A stretch of 64,000 bases of DNA from Dictyobacter formicarum. Its GTDB lineage: Bacteria > Chloroflexota > Ktedonobacteria > Ktedonobacterales > Ktedonobacteraceae. Positions 19,148 to 27,824 of this stretch are shown piece by piece; within the stretch, counting starts at the first letter, position 1, and each line of letters opens with the position of its first letter. Made by a program: the position numbers and the translations under genes. The stretch lies in assembly GCF_016587435.1 (NCBI RefSeq), contig NZ_BNJJ01000002.1:372001-436000 (forward strand). The letters are read 5' to 3'. The notes under the pieces are model-generated. The model was not told the origin of the DNA. It was given only the letters and a program-made list of their open reading frames with translations, and made no database searches.

Positions 19148-19297
19148 AATGCTTCTAGTCTTATGATTTTTAACAAATAAAGTAGGTATAATGCAGGGAG
19201 GCGCAGGAGGGCCGGCGAGGCCCTCCTGCCGCAGGCGGGAATGAAAGAGATATTTTATGCCTTTTTAAAAATGAAAAATCATAAGACTAGAAGCATT
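19148..19297. mobile_element. 150-bp element with perfect 24-bp terminal inverted repeats (MITE-like)
   Basis: The arms at 19148-19171 and 19274-19297 are perfect reverse complements over 24 bp, beginning AATGCTTCTAGTC and ending in a T5 run. The 102-bp core holds a second perfect hairpin, 19203-19213 with 19219-19229 (11-bp GC-rich stem, loop GGCGA). It contains no ORF. The arms are AT-rich and the core is very GC-rich, unlike the flanks. No target-site duplication is obvious. It could be a miniature inverted-repeat element, a REP-like element or an elaborate terminator for the upstream gene. Confidence 0.6.
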
Positions 19298-19358
19298 ACG
19301 ATGTGTTTCATCTTTGTATAGGGTTATTTTAACGCTAACGACAAAAAGGATGGACTCT

Positions 19359-19727
19359 ATGCCGATAGAAATACAACACTTATCGCATGAGGAGTACTGC
19401 TATCTCACGACCACTGGTCGTCGTTCAGGCAAACCTCATACTATCGAGATCTGGTTCGCTTTGAAAGGCTCAACGCTCTATCTCCTCTCCGGAGGTAGAG
19501 ACAAAGCAGATTGGGTGAAAAATATACGCCAGCAGCCGACGGTACAGGTCAAACTTGGCTCCCTGACATATATAGGACAGGCTCGTATCCTTTCTTCGGG
19601 CCCTGAAGATGAGTTGGCTCGCCAGATCGTCTTCGCTAAATATATACCTCGCAGTACTGATGATCTGACAGAGTGGTCACGCGACTCACTGGCTGTTGCG
19701 ATCGATCTACTCAATGAGGTACAGTAA
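19359..19727 (+). CDS. Deazaflavin/PPOX-type nitroreductase family protein
   Basis: This 122-residue protein has a split-barrel flavin- or F420-binding fold. Typical motifs are LTTTGRRSGKPHTIEIWF at residues 14-31, LYLLSGGRDKADWVKNI and VQVKLGSLTYIGQA. Members of this family reduce substrates such as quinones or nitro compounds with reduced F420 or a flavin, but the substrate here is unknown. The ATG at 19359 follows AAAAAGGA by 8 nt, and an upstream in-frame start at 19314 overlaps the flank of the repeat element. The small acidic protein at 19795 follows in the same direction after 67 nt. Confidence 0.8.
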   Translation: MPIEIQHLSHEEYCYLTTTGRRSGKPHTIEIWFALKGSTLYLLSGGRDKADWVKNIRQQPTVQVKLGSLTYIGQARILSSGPEDELARQIVFAKYIPRSTDDLTEWSRDSLAVAIDLLNEVQ

Positions 19728-19794
19728 GGAAGGATCTTTCGTGATACAGTCCTGTACAACGAATGTATACGATAAACTATGAGGATGATGAGAC

Positions 19795-20001
19795 GTGAGT
19801 AAAAAAGAACCCAGGCTGCATCTGGTTGGTCAACATCCGGAGCCAATTGATGACTTTGATGAGCCAGATGAGTATGATGCAATGGAACAACTAGAGCTTC
19901 TAGAGTCACTACGTGAAGATATGGAGGATCTAGGGGTGACCACGCTAGCAGAAGTTATCGAGCGTATTTCGGAGCTGCATCGCCAGTTGGATAAACATTA
20001 A
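19795..20001 (+). CDS. Small acidic protein, unknown function
   Basis: This 68-residue soluble protein starts with GTG, preceded by GAGGATGATGAG. Residues 17-35 are rich in Asp and Glu (PIDDFDEPDEYDAMEQLE) and the second half forms an amphipathic helix (TLAEVIERISELHRQLDK). No cysteine, membrane segment or known domain is visible. It may be cotranscribed with the reductase gene and is followed by a strong terminator. Confidence 0.6.
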   Translation: MSKKEPRLHLVGQHPEPIDDFDEPDEYDAMEQLELLESLREDMEDLGVTTLAEVIERISELHRQLDKH

Positions 20002-20023
20002 GACAGATCAGCGATCAGACAAG

Positions 20024-20074
20024 AGGAACGATGAAGTGGCAAGACTTTATGCTACACTTCATCGTTCCTTTTGT
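20024..20074. terminator. Rho-independent terminator between convergent genes
   Basis: A perfect 14-bp stem (20025-20038 with 20055-20068, starting GGAACGATGAAGTG) has a 16-nt loop and is followed by TTTTGTT on the plus strand. It separates the small acidic gene from the oppositely oriented livF. Confidence 0.85.
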
Positions 20075-20081
20075 TACAGGG

Positions 20082-20786
20082 CTAGCCTCCCAGGTATGCC
20101 TGGCGTACCAGGTCATTGGTAAGCAGGTTTTTTGCCGTATCACTCAGGACAATTTTCCCCGTCTGTAATACATATCCACGATCAGCCAGGCTTAAGGCCA
20201 TTGATGCGTTCTGCTCCACCAGAAAAATGGTCATGCCTTCAGATCGAATACGTAGAATAGTATCAAAAACTGTCTCTACCAGCTTTGGCGAGAGTCCCAT
20301 TGACGGCTCATCCATACAAATCATCTTAGGACGAGACATCATGGCACGTCCCATAGCGAGCATTTGCTGTTCACCCCCAGACATGGTGCCAGCAATCTGC
20401 TTCAAGCGCTCTTGCAAACGCGGGAAGATCTGGCAGACATGATCCATGTCTTCAGCAATTTCTTTCTTGTTGGCACGTGTAAAAGCTCCCATTTCCAGGT
20501 TTTCACGTACCGTCATGCGAGGAAAGATACGTCGCGCTTCTGGCACCAGCGACAGACCCGACTTGACAATATCGCCGGTCAATTTGCGTTCAATGTTCTG
20601 ATCATCAAAGATAATCGAGCCGCTGCTAGAACGGACTAAACCAAAAATTGTTTTCATGGTGGTAGTCTTACCTGCCGCATTAGCACCGAGCAGGCAGACA
20701 ATCTCACCTTTTTCTACTTCAAGCGAGATGTTCTGTAATACATGGCTTGGACCATAATATGTATTGACATCAACGAGTCGTAACAT
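20082..20786 (-). CDS. livF: Branched-chain amino acid ABC transporter ATP-binding protein LivF
   Basis: This 234-residue ABC ATPase has Walker A GANAAGKTT at residues 34-42, the signature SGGEQQ near 135 and Walker B MICMDEPSMG followed by the switch region. The pattern MLRLVDVNTYYGPSHVLQNIS at the start and the length are typical of LivF. Two ATPases, LivF and LivG, power uptake of leucine, isoleucine, valine and related amino acids. It is the last gene of the livKHMGF cluster, 29 nt after livG. Confidence 0.92.
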   Translation of the reverse strand: MLRLVDVNTYYGPSHVLQNISLEVEKGEIVCLLGANAAGKTTTMKTIFGLVRSSSGSIIFDDQNIERKLTGDIVKSGLSLVPEARRIFPRMTVRENLEMGAFTRANKKEIAEDMDHVCQIFPRLQERLKQIAGTMSGGEQQMLAMGRAMMSRPKMICMDEPSMGLSPKLVETVFDTILRIRSEGMTIFLVEQNASMALSLADRGYVLQTGKIVLSDTAKNLLTNDLVRQAYLGG

Positions 20787-20815
20787 CGCAGACCCCTTTA
20801 TCGTTTTTTTGCACC

Positions 20816-21673
20816 TTATGCTTCTGGTTCCGACGTGGTTTCTGTCTCCGATTGTCGACCCAGATATGCTTCGATTACCCGCTTATCATTGCGTACCTCC
20901 GCAGGTAATCCGTCCGCAATCTTTTGCCCATAATCTAACACAGCAATATGATCGGACATTCCCATAGTTACCGCTAGCTTATGCTCAATTAAGAGAATCG
21001 TGAGACCGAGCTCATCGCGTAAGCGCCGAATATATTTCACAGCCTCTAACGTTTCAGCTTCGTTCATGCCTGCCGTTGGCTCGTCAAGCAAAAGCAGCTT
21101 GGGATCAGCCGCCAGGGCGCGCGCAATCTCTACACGCCGACGATCAGCATAAGAGAGATTCATTACATACTCATCTTGTCGTGCCACCAGCGCCGTTCCA
21201 AAGAAGCCAAGCAATTCTAAAGCTCGCTCGCGGGCTCGTTGCTCCTCTTCGACTACATGGCGTGGTCGGAAAAGCGAGCCCAAAATGCCTGCTTTAAGTC
21301 GAGTATGCTGGCCCACTAACACGTTTTCTAATACCGTCATGTTGTTGAACAGGCGAATATTTTGAAACGTACGTGTAATTCCCTGTACTACAATCTTATC
21401 TGGTGATAATCTAACAATAGATTTGCCATCAAGTATAATTTCACCGGTTGTAGGCTGATAAATACCTGTAATCAGGTTAAAGACCGTGGTTTTACCAGCT
21501 CCGTTAGGGCCAATGATACTGACGATTTCACGCGGCCTCACAATCAAATCTACTCCAGACACAGCTGTCAGTCCACCAAAAGTTTTGGTGACCGCTTTGA
21601 GTTCTAGCAATGCGTCAGTTGTAGCTAGAGCAGAAGCAGACTGGCCATTCAGCTTTACCTGTTCAGAACTCAT
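20816..21673 (-). CDS. livG: Branched-chain amino acid ABC transporter ATP-binding protein LivG
   Basis: This 285-residue ABC ATPase has Walker A GPNGAGKTT at residues 55-63, a degenerate signature LSYADRRRVEIARAL and Walker B LLLLDEPTAGMN. The LSYxxRRRxEIARAL form of the signature and the long insertion between Walker A and the signature are typical of LivG. Twenty extra N-terminal residues precede the ABC core. It lies 21 nt after livM. Confidence 0.92.
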   Translation of the reverse strand: MSSEQVKLNGQSASALATTDALLELKAVTKTFGGLTAVSGVDLIVRPREIVSIIGPNGAGKTTVFNLITGIYQPTTGEIILDGKSIVRLSPDKIVVQGITRTFQNIRLFNNMTVLENVLVGQHTRLKAGILGSLFRPRHVVEEEQRARERALELLGFFGTALVARQDEYVMNLSYADRRRVEIARALAADPKLLLLDEPTAGMNEAETLEAVKYIRRLRDELGLTILLIEHKLAVTMGMSDHIAVLDYGQKIADGLPAEVRNDKRVIEAYLGRQSETETTSEPEA

Positions 21674-21694
21674 CTTTTTTCTCCTTCGTTGCTA

Positions 21695-23743
21695 CTACTC
21701 TACATGCATTTCTGCTTCGAACTCGGGGGTTCCAGGTGGTTGATCAAGGGCAGAAGCCTCTACTTCTTCGTCCTCATTCTTAGTATGACGAAGCTCACGC
21801 TGGCGTCTCGCACTTGGAATCAAGCCTTCCGGTCGGAAGATCATGATGGCAACCAAAATGATGCCAAACAACAGGTTACGGATATTGTCAAAGGTGAAGT
21901 TTGGCAAAAGTTGGGGCAAGATGTGCAGGATGTTGTTCGGGTCTGTCGCATAGGTGTCTAATTGGTTGAGAATGAGCAGGTTGATCGCATAAACCACGAC
22001 CGCTCCCACCAGTACACCCGGAATACTACCCAGGCCACCGATAACAACCATTGCCAAATAGATAATAGAGTCAGTTGAGTTAAAATCGCCAGGAGCAACC
22101 GTACCCAACTTGGCTGCGTGATACACACCAGCAATACCGGCAAAGAAAGCACCGGCTGCAAAGGCGAACAATTTGGTATTCACCAGATTAATACCTGACG
22201 AGGATGCAGCTATCTCATCTTCACGAATCGCGATCCAGGCTCGTCCCAGTTTGGAGTCACGCAATCTGACATTGGCAAAGATGCAGGCTCCTATTATTAT
22301 CAAGATGAGATAGTAGTATGGCGTTGGGCTATTGGACCAGTTTATGCAGAATGATCCAATACATGGGGTGGCTGGTGAATAAACGCCAGCGATACCATCA
22401 GTGCCATTGGTGTATTTGTCCATCTGCGTAAAAACAATGGGAATAATTTCACCGAAGCCCAGGGTCACAATAGCCAGGTAGTCACCACGCAGGCGGAGCG
22501 TTGGTGCGCCTAGCAAGATCCCCCACAGCGCTGTAATCACTGCCGCAATAATGATCATTGGCCAGAAAAACCAGGAGAAGGTGCTGGGATTAGCAATGAT
22601 GCCGGTCAATTTGTAAAATTGGGATGAACCTACCATAGACCAGGCATAGGTGCCAATCACGAAGAAGGCAACATAACCCAGGTCGAGCAGACCAGCAAAA
22701 CCAACGACAATATTCAGTCCCAGAGCCAGGATCACATAAAAGCCCAGATCTCCATAACTGGTGATCCGACCCTTTGAGCCAGATCCAAACAAAATCGGGT
22801 CCAGAATAGGATACAGCACGACAAATGCCATCAGTATAAGCAGGTAAATACGGGTCGCGCCTTTACTCTGTAGAGGCCTGTCATTAGGGATAACATCTTT
22901 TGCTTCCTCTTTAGCGCGGCTCGCAGACAAACTATGCAGTTGTTGTTCCCGGCTTACTTTACGGGCATTACTTCTCCAACCCGTGCGTCCTTTTTCAGCC
23001 TGGTCGTTCTTACTCTCTTCAACACCTGCGTCTGGTCTGATTACGTAACGTAAGGCAATAACGCCACCCAGGCGACCAAGAAAATAGCCAACTACTGGCA
23101 GCAGGATAGTGCGCGCAACAACCCAGATCAACAGTAAATCGGGCAATTGACCTGACGCGTAAAAAACCAGGTCGGCAATCAAAGAAATGACGGCAAAGAT
23201 AGTGGCGAACCAGAAACCAGCCTGTTGAGCCAGTCTGACCAGCGCAGCTCTCCCTTGCTCATCAATCACATGCAGGCTCTCCAATGGCGGTGGCGGCGTA
23301 TAACCCATAGCCAGGCGAACACGATTGCGGACAAAGAGATAGATTCCCCAGATCACAACCCCAAGACCTAAACCGATCAGTAAATTCGCTGTGCTGGCCA
23401 GCAAAATCAGGGGAATAACCGCAGCAAATACGACGTCGCACCAGACTTCTATAGTGCTACGACGTCCGCTATCTGCGGCCACCAGATATCCAGCTAACAC
23501 GATTGTTGATAGGTAAACGATCAGCATAAAAATAGCTTGCAGACTCAGGGACCAGAGGTCATGGTCATACAAGGGGTTCTGGGGATAGAGAATACCTAGC
23601 CATATCTGGTTGATAATTTGTTCACCCAACCAGACAAAGGTGAAGACAGAGATGGGCACAAGCAAGGCTACAAGCCATTTTATTAAGAGCTTGCGCGTCT
23701 CGGTCGTTGGAAGTAGCTTCCGGGGGCTTTCTGATACAGCCAC
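21695..23743 (-). CDS. livM: LivM permease with a long extra N-terminal membrane region
   Basis: This 682-residue protein is nearly twice the usual LivM length. Residues from about 297 onward are the LivM permease core (YGDLGFYVILALGLNIVVGFAGLLDLGYVAF; the ABC-coupling loop RLRDSKLGRAWIAIREDEIAA). Residues 24-235 add about six further membrane helices, and a charged linker of some 60 residues (240-296) connects the two parts. Its partner is LivH, encoded 57 nt upstream. The extra region may modulate assembly or sense membrane state; nothing in the sequence shows its function. Confidence 0.9.
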   Translation of the reverse strand: MAVSESPRKLLPTTETRKLLIKWLVALLVPISVFTFVWLGEQIINQIWLGILYPQNPLYDHDLWSLSLQAIFMLIVYLSTIVLAGYLVAADSGRRSTIEVWCDVVFAAVIPLILLASTANLLIGLGLGVVIWGIYLFVRNRVRLAMGYTPPPPLESLHVIDEQGRAALVRLAQQAGFWFATIFAVISLIADLVFYASGQLPDLLLIWVVARTILLPVVGYFLGRLGGVIALRYVIRPDAGVEESKNDQAEKGRTGWRSNARKVSREQQLHSLSASRAKEEAKDVIPNDRPLQSKGATRIYLLILMAFVVLYPILDPILFGSGSKGRITSYGDLGFYVILALGLNIVVGFAGLLDLGYVAFFVIGTYAWSMVGSSQFYKLTGIIANPSTFSWFFWPMIIIAAVITALWGILLGAPTLRLRGDYLAIVTLGFGEIIPIVFTQMDKYTNGTDGIAGVYSPATPCIGSFCINWSNSPTPYYYLILIIIGACIFANVRLRDSKLGRAWIAIREDEIAASSSGINLVNTKLFAFAAGAFFAGIAGVYHAAKLGTVAPGDFNSTDSIIYLAMVVIGGLGSIPGVLVGAVVVYAINLLILNQLDTYATDPNNILHILPQLLPNFTFDNIRNLLFGIILVAIMIFRPEGLIPSARRQRELRHTKNEDEEVEASALDQPPGTPEFEAEMHVE

Positions 23744-23800
23744 GTTTTATCACCTCACTTTTACACTTGATTTGTTTTGAGTTTTGTGTAAAGTGCTCTC

Positions 23801-24742
23801 TTACACTTTCTCGGGTGTGTTCTGTCCAAAAAGTCCAGACGGACGAAAAACAAGGATCAAAATCAAGATGGCAAAGATTACTGCCTTGTTCCAGGCATTT
23901 CCACCGTGCGGCAAAACAGTTGGAGGAATCAGAGTCACCAGCGAATAAATTAAACCGATCAGCAACCCTCCAAACATAGCACCGACCAAGTTTCCGATGC
24001 CACCCAGTACAGCGGCGGTAAAAGCTATCAAACCTTGCTCAAAACCCAGGTAGAAATAGGTGTTAGGAAACTTGAGGCTGTAAATGAATGCAGCGGCACC
24101 AGCCAATCCGGCACCAATGAAGAAAGTGATGCCAATCACCAGGTTAACGTTCACGCCCATCAGAGCCGCTGCGTCGCGATCCTGGGCCACAGCCCTCATC
24201 GCGCGCCCAATACGTGTGCGCGTAACCAGCAGATGCAGAGCGATCATAAGCGCAATTGCAACTATTAACACGAAGATGTTGATTACATCGATATCGATGG
24301 GACCAGCATGAACAACACCAATTGGCAAAGAGACGAAAGATACGTCTGTATTGCCAAACCAGAGCTTACCAACATCCTGGAGAACGAGGGAAACGCCAAT
24401 CGCAGAAATGAGGGGAGCCAGACGCGGTGCGTTGCGCAAAGGACGATAGGCGATGCGCTCAATGAGTACACCTAATATAGCGCAGAAGAGAAATGAACCA
24501 ATACAAGCAAGAGCCAATTCACTAACCAGGACCCAGTTCATTACAGAAGGCGGGTTGGCTGCGGTCACACCTAGAGCACTAAGGATAGCAATGGTGACAA
24601 ATGTCCCCAGCGTGAAGATGTCTCCATGAGCAAAGTTAATCAGTTCGATAATACCGTAAACCATCGTATAACCCAGCGCAATCAGTGCATAAATAGCGCC
24701 TGTGGCCAGGCCTACGATTAATAGGTTTAAGAAAGTAGCCAT
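23801..24742 (-). CDS. livH: Branched-chain amino acid ABC transporter permease LivH
   Basis: This 313-residue protein has eight or so membrane helices and the LivH signatures GLATGAIYALIALGYTMVYGIIELINFAHGD near the start and RTRIGRAMRAVAQDRDAAALMGVN in the ABC-contact loop. I chose the ATG at 24742 because the protein then starts as other LivH proteins do and AAGGAG lies 10 nt upstream. The longer frame from 24871 adds an Ile/Leu/Phe-rich stretch without a ribosome-binding site. Together with LivM it forms the membrane channel. Confidence 0.92.
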   Translation of the reverse strand: MATFLNLLIVGLATGAIYALIALGYTMVYGIIELINFAHGDIFTLGTFVTIAILSALGVTAANPPSVMNWVLVSELALACIGSFLFCAILGVLIERIAYRPLRNAPRLAPLISAIGVSLVLQDVGKLWFGNTDVSFVSLPIGVVHAGPIDIDVINIFVLIVAIALMIALHLLVTRTRIGRAMRAVAQDRDAAALMGVNVNLVIGITFFIGAGLAGAAAFIYSLKFPNTYFYLGFEQGLIAFTAAVLGGIGNLVGAMFGGLLIGLIYSLVTLIPPTVLPHGGNAWNKAVIFAILILILVFRPSGLFGQNTPEKV

Positions 24743-24868
24743 TGGCTGGTTACTCCTTATCTTCGAGTAGTGATAGATTATCAGGAACACATTGAGAGGA
24801 TTGAAATGAAAAACCTGGAGAAGTATCAGCCGGAGAAGGATCCGCTTAATACCTCCCCAGGTACCTTG

Positions 24869-24900
24869 CAAACTTTTTATCTTAAAAGATGAAAAGTTTG
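24869..24900 (-). promoter_or_regulatory. Intercistronic hairpin between livK and livH
   Basis: Bases 24869-24900 fold into a stem of 9 bp plus 5 bp (CAAACTTTT paired with AAAAGTTTG, one internal mismatch) just after the livK stop. A second inverted repeat (ACCTGGAG with CTCCCCAGGT) lies at about 24809-24862. Such hairpins commonly protect or partly terminate the message so that the binding protein is made in excess over the membrane subunits. Confidence 0.55.
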
Positions 24901-24915
24901 AATTGCTTTACCTCG

Positions 24916-26256
24916 TTACTGCAAGGTGCTGGTATCAATCTGCTCCAGATATTTCCAGCCATCACCTGTATTCAAATCACCAATGGTGTACAGTGAGACG
25001 AAGTGATTAGAGGTGTCGCCATTCTTGTCGAAGCTATGGTGACCGGTGACTCCGTCGTATTGGATGTTCTGTACAGCATCGATTACTGCCTGACGGAAGG
25101 TCGATGCACCACTGTCATCATTAGAATCCTTTGGTGCTGCGGCCTTTTTATCTTGAACAGCAGTCTTAATGGCCTGCAACAAAAGTTTGGCACAGTCATA
25201 ACCACCAGCGCTATAAGCACCAATGGCATCTGCACCAAACTGCTTGGTGTAAGCATCAAAGAAGGCTTTTGAGGTTGATGACTGATTCGGATCAATGCCT
25301 GGGATGGATGCAAAAACTGGTCCGCCACCCAGAGGCTTAACGGCTTTAGCCAGGGCCGATGTTTTAGAACCATCACCAGCCAGGAATGGAGTATTAGACA
25401 AACCAGCGACACTCTTCATCTGCTGACGAATAGTAATACCACCTGTTGAGTCGTTACCACCAAACATGATAACATCTGGCTTCTTACCCGCAATCTCGGT
25501 CAGAATATTTTCGTACGAGTTTGTCTGTTTGATGCTGGCAGAACCAACAACTTTACCACCCAACTTCTGCCAGTAGGTAATAAAGTTCTTTGCCAGACCT
25601 ACGCCATAGGCTTCGGTATCATCAATCACATAGGCGGTACGGTAATTCTTGTTTTTATATCCATACACAGCCAGTGCAGCACCCTGATACTGATCAATGG
25701 TCGCTGTGCGGAAATAGGTTACTTTCCCGGTTGGACGGAGCGCTGCAATTTTACTATTTGCACCACCACATTCAAATGCTGGAGTCTCTTTGGTCAGGCA
25801 GTCATTGGTATTTGAAGGACTGATAAGAGCAATCGGGGCCTTGTTTGTGGTTGGGATCTCAGCCAGGGCCACGCTACTATTGATTGGGCCAACAATGCCA
25901 GCCACTTGAGCATCGCCGATCAGGTCGGTCACGTTTTTCTGTCCAACGGTCGGATCGTGGGTTCCGTTGGCGCCGACATCATCTTTGGCTACCTGTACAA
26001 ATTTGTAACCCGGTAAGAGGTTGGAGTCATTGGCCTCTTTAATAGCCAGTGCTACACCATCTTCCGCTGGTTTACCGGTTGAAGCATCGCCCGAAGTTGT
26101 GGGAAGCTCAGAACCAATTTTGATGGTTATAGTTTGTGTAGTGCCGCCATTACCAGTATTTGTTTGTGTGGTGCCAGCACCACACGCCGCAAGGATGCTG
26201 ATAATGAGCGAGAAGCCTATCATAGAGGCTAAAATACGAGACGGAGGTCGTCGCAT
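24916..26256 (-). CDS. livK: Branched-chain amino acid ABC transporter substrate-binding lipoprotein
   Basis: This 446-residue lipoprotein has a signal peptide ending in the lipobox ILAAC (Cys25). The mature protein has the two-lobed Leu/Ile/Val-binding fold, with motifs IKIGSELPTTSGDASTG, VAGIVGPINSS, YFRTATIDQYQG and YDCAKLLLQAI. It is the first gene of the liv cluster and would capture the ligand outside the membrane. A consensus sigma-70 promoter lies about 290 nt upstream. Substrate specificity (branched-chain versus other amino acids or amides) cannot be decided by reading. Confidence 0.92.
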   Translation of the reverse strand: MRRPPSRILASMIGFSLIISILAACGAGTTQTNTGNGGTTQTITIKIGSELPTTSGDASTGKPAEDGVALAIKEANDSNLLPGYKFVQVAKDDVGANGTHDPTVGQKNVTDLIGDAQVAGIVGPINSSVALAEIPTTNKAPIALISPSNTNDCLTKETPAFECGGANSKIAALRPTGKVTYFRTATIDQYQGAALAVYGYKNKNYRTAYVIDDTEAYGVGLAKNFITYWQKLGGKVVGSASIKQTNSYENILTEIAGKKPDVIMFGGNDSTGGITIRQQMKSVAGLSNTPFLAGDGSKTSALAKAVKPLGGGPVFASIPGIDPNQSSTSKAFFDAYTKQFGADAIGAYSAGGYDCAKLLLQAIKTAVQDKKAAAPKDSNDDSGASTFRQAVIDAVQNIQYDGVTGHHSFDKNGDTSNHFVSLYTIGDLNTGDGWKYLEQIDTSTLQ

Positions 26257-26553
26257 AATGTAGTCAGCCTGCCTTTCATCCAGTGTTTCACCTCAACAGT
26301 GAAGCACTTTCCACCTTTAGATAGATAGCTAATAAAAACAATGCAGAAAAGGGGTCACAGGTTGATGTCTAATAGTAAGGACGTTCATACCTTACAAAAA
26401 TAAATACGTCACCTGAAACTCTGATCTCACCGACTTTTGTAAACTCCTTTATCAAACCTACTTGAGGCCGAGCATTACCAGTTTAGAGGTCATAAGAAGC
26501 TTCAGATGCACAACTAGCGTCGCTCTCTTAAACAAGGAAAAGAGATTGAGGGA
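26257..26553 (-). promoter_or_regulatory. Long 5' leader of the liv operon
   Basis: About 290 nt separate the predicted transcription start from livK. The leader contains an 11-codon ORF at 26458-26493 (MTSKLVMLGLK) rich in Leu and Val codons, and a hairpin near the start codon (GTGTTTCAC with GTGAAGCAC). No known riboswitch was recognised. Either element could serve attenuation, but a chance origin is possible. Confidence 0.4.
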
Positions 26554-26582
26554 ATTATACGTACTGTCTTTTTAACTGTCAA
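26554..26582 (-). promoter_or_regulatory. Consensus sigma-70 promoter of the liv operon
   Basis: On the minus strand TTGACA (26582-26577) and TATAAT (26559-26554) are both perfect and separated by exactly 17 nt. It is the best promoter match noticed in the window and reads toward livK. Confidence 0.85.
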
Positions 26583-26669
26583 TACATATTTTTTATTGGG
26601 ATTGACAGAACGCATCGATAATCAAAGCTATCGTCTCTTCTATATACTATTTGCACACAGAAAATGTAA

Positions 26670-26734
26670 AAAAAAGCACTTGTAACTTGTTCACAGAGAC
26701 ACAGCTTCAGTAGACAAGCTACAAGTGCTTTTTT
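26670..26734 (-). terminator. Terminator of the alpha/beta hydrolase gene
   Basis: AAGCACTTGTA (26674-26684) pairs with TACAAGTGCTT (26720-26730), and inner bases extend the stem (CTTGT with ACAAG). A-runs on the left and T-runs on the right allow termination on both strands. It lies about 35 nt after the hydrolase stop codon. Confidence 0.8.
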
Positions 26735-26768
26735 AGTGCCTGGCTGCTGCCAGGCAAGCGGAAATTGA

Positions 26769-27803
26769 TCACCCCAGATAGGCGTCAAAAAATTGATCTA
26801 CACGCGTTTCATAATCAACCGGATCAACAGAAAAAGATTGTGCGTGCCCGGCTCCGTTGACAACCCAGGATTGCTTGGGGTTACCAGCCGCATTGTATAG
26901 AGCATTCATACCGCCTAGAGGCGTCTGGCTGTCAATATCTCCATTGATAAAGAAAATGGCTGTGCGCCCGCTCAGTTTGTCAACAACATCAATTGGGCGC
27001 GCCAGGGTAATATCAACTCCGTAAACCTCTTCTACAAGCTGACGATCCGCATTTCGCACCTGGTCGTTTGGTACGTCGCCTGGCACACGGGTAGCATCTA
27101 CAGGACAGCTTTCGGCTATCAGCGCGCTGATATCAGTACTGCGCGCCGCCGCTAAGACCGCTGCGGTAGCACCCATTGATAGTCCTAGTACTCCTATCTT
27201 GCTATCAAGCGTGTCGGGATAGGAATGGAGAAAAGCAATAGCAGCTAAAATATCTCCAGACTCAACCATTCCTAACGTTGACATCACACCCTGACTTTTC
27301 CCATAACTTTGGAAGTCAAATAATAGCACTGTATATCCATGTTTAAAAAGAAAGGCAGCTCTCTTCACCATATCAACGCGATCACCCGGAGTTCCATGCG
27401 TTAAAATAATTACCGGTGCGTGCGGAGAAGAGATTGCCAGCCACCCGGAAATAAGATTGCCTCGTTCATTATAAAATGAGACATCAAAAACAGGTATATC
27501 TTGCACATCTTTTGCATCTGGTATTGGCTGGCTTTGGCCTGGTCGCAGTGCTCCTGTCAATTGAAATAACTCTGATTTTGTGGAACTATTCAAGGTGGAG
27601 GAGTTACCAGTGTTATGCATCTCTGCCTGTAGCGTAGATTCAGATAGCTGGCTTCTGGCCTGTACCTGCGTAGCTTGTTTTAAAGTGTTAGCGGCACTAT
27701 TCGCCGGAGATACATAAACAGTGCGAATACACCAGGCAATAGTAATAACGAAAACCATACAAATACTTATGGCATATGTACGCAAAATTGACGGTCCATG
27801 CAT
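26769..27803 (-). CDS. Membrane-anchored alpha/beta hydrolase
   Basis: This 344-residue protein has one N-terminal membrane helix (about residues 9-27) and an extracytoplasmic alpha/beta hydrolase domain from about 105. The oxyanion region is LTHGTPGDR, the nucleophile elbow is GLSMG with Ser209, a probable acid is Asp289 or Asp291 in FINGDIDSQ, and the catalytic His is His320 in GAGHAQ. Residues 35-95 form a low-complexity linker. The fold suggests an esterase, thioesterase or peptidase (S9-like) activity on an unknown substrate outside the membrane. It follows coaE by 21 nt and is probably cotranscribed. Confidence 0.85.
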   Translation of the reverse strand: MHGPSILRTYAISICMVFVITIAWCIRTVYVSPANSAANTLKQATQVQARSQLSESTLQAEMHNTGNSSTLNSSTKSELFQLTGALRPGQSQPIPDAKDVQDIPVFDVSFYNERGNLISGWLAISSPHAPVIILTHGTPGDRVDMVKRAAFLFKHGYTVLLFDFQSYGKSQGVMSTLGMVESGDILAAIAFLHSYPDTLDSKIGVLGLSMGATAAVLAAARSTDISALIAESCPVDATRVPGDVPNDQVRNADRQLVEEVYGVDITLARPIDVVDKLSGRTAIFFINGDIDSQTPLGGMNALYNAAGNPKQSWVVNGAGHAQSFSVDPVDYETRVDQFFDAYLG

Positions 27804-27824
27804 CTTATACTCTCCACTTGTAAA

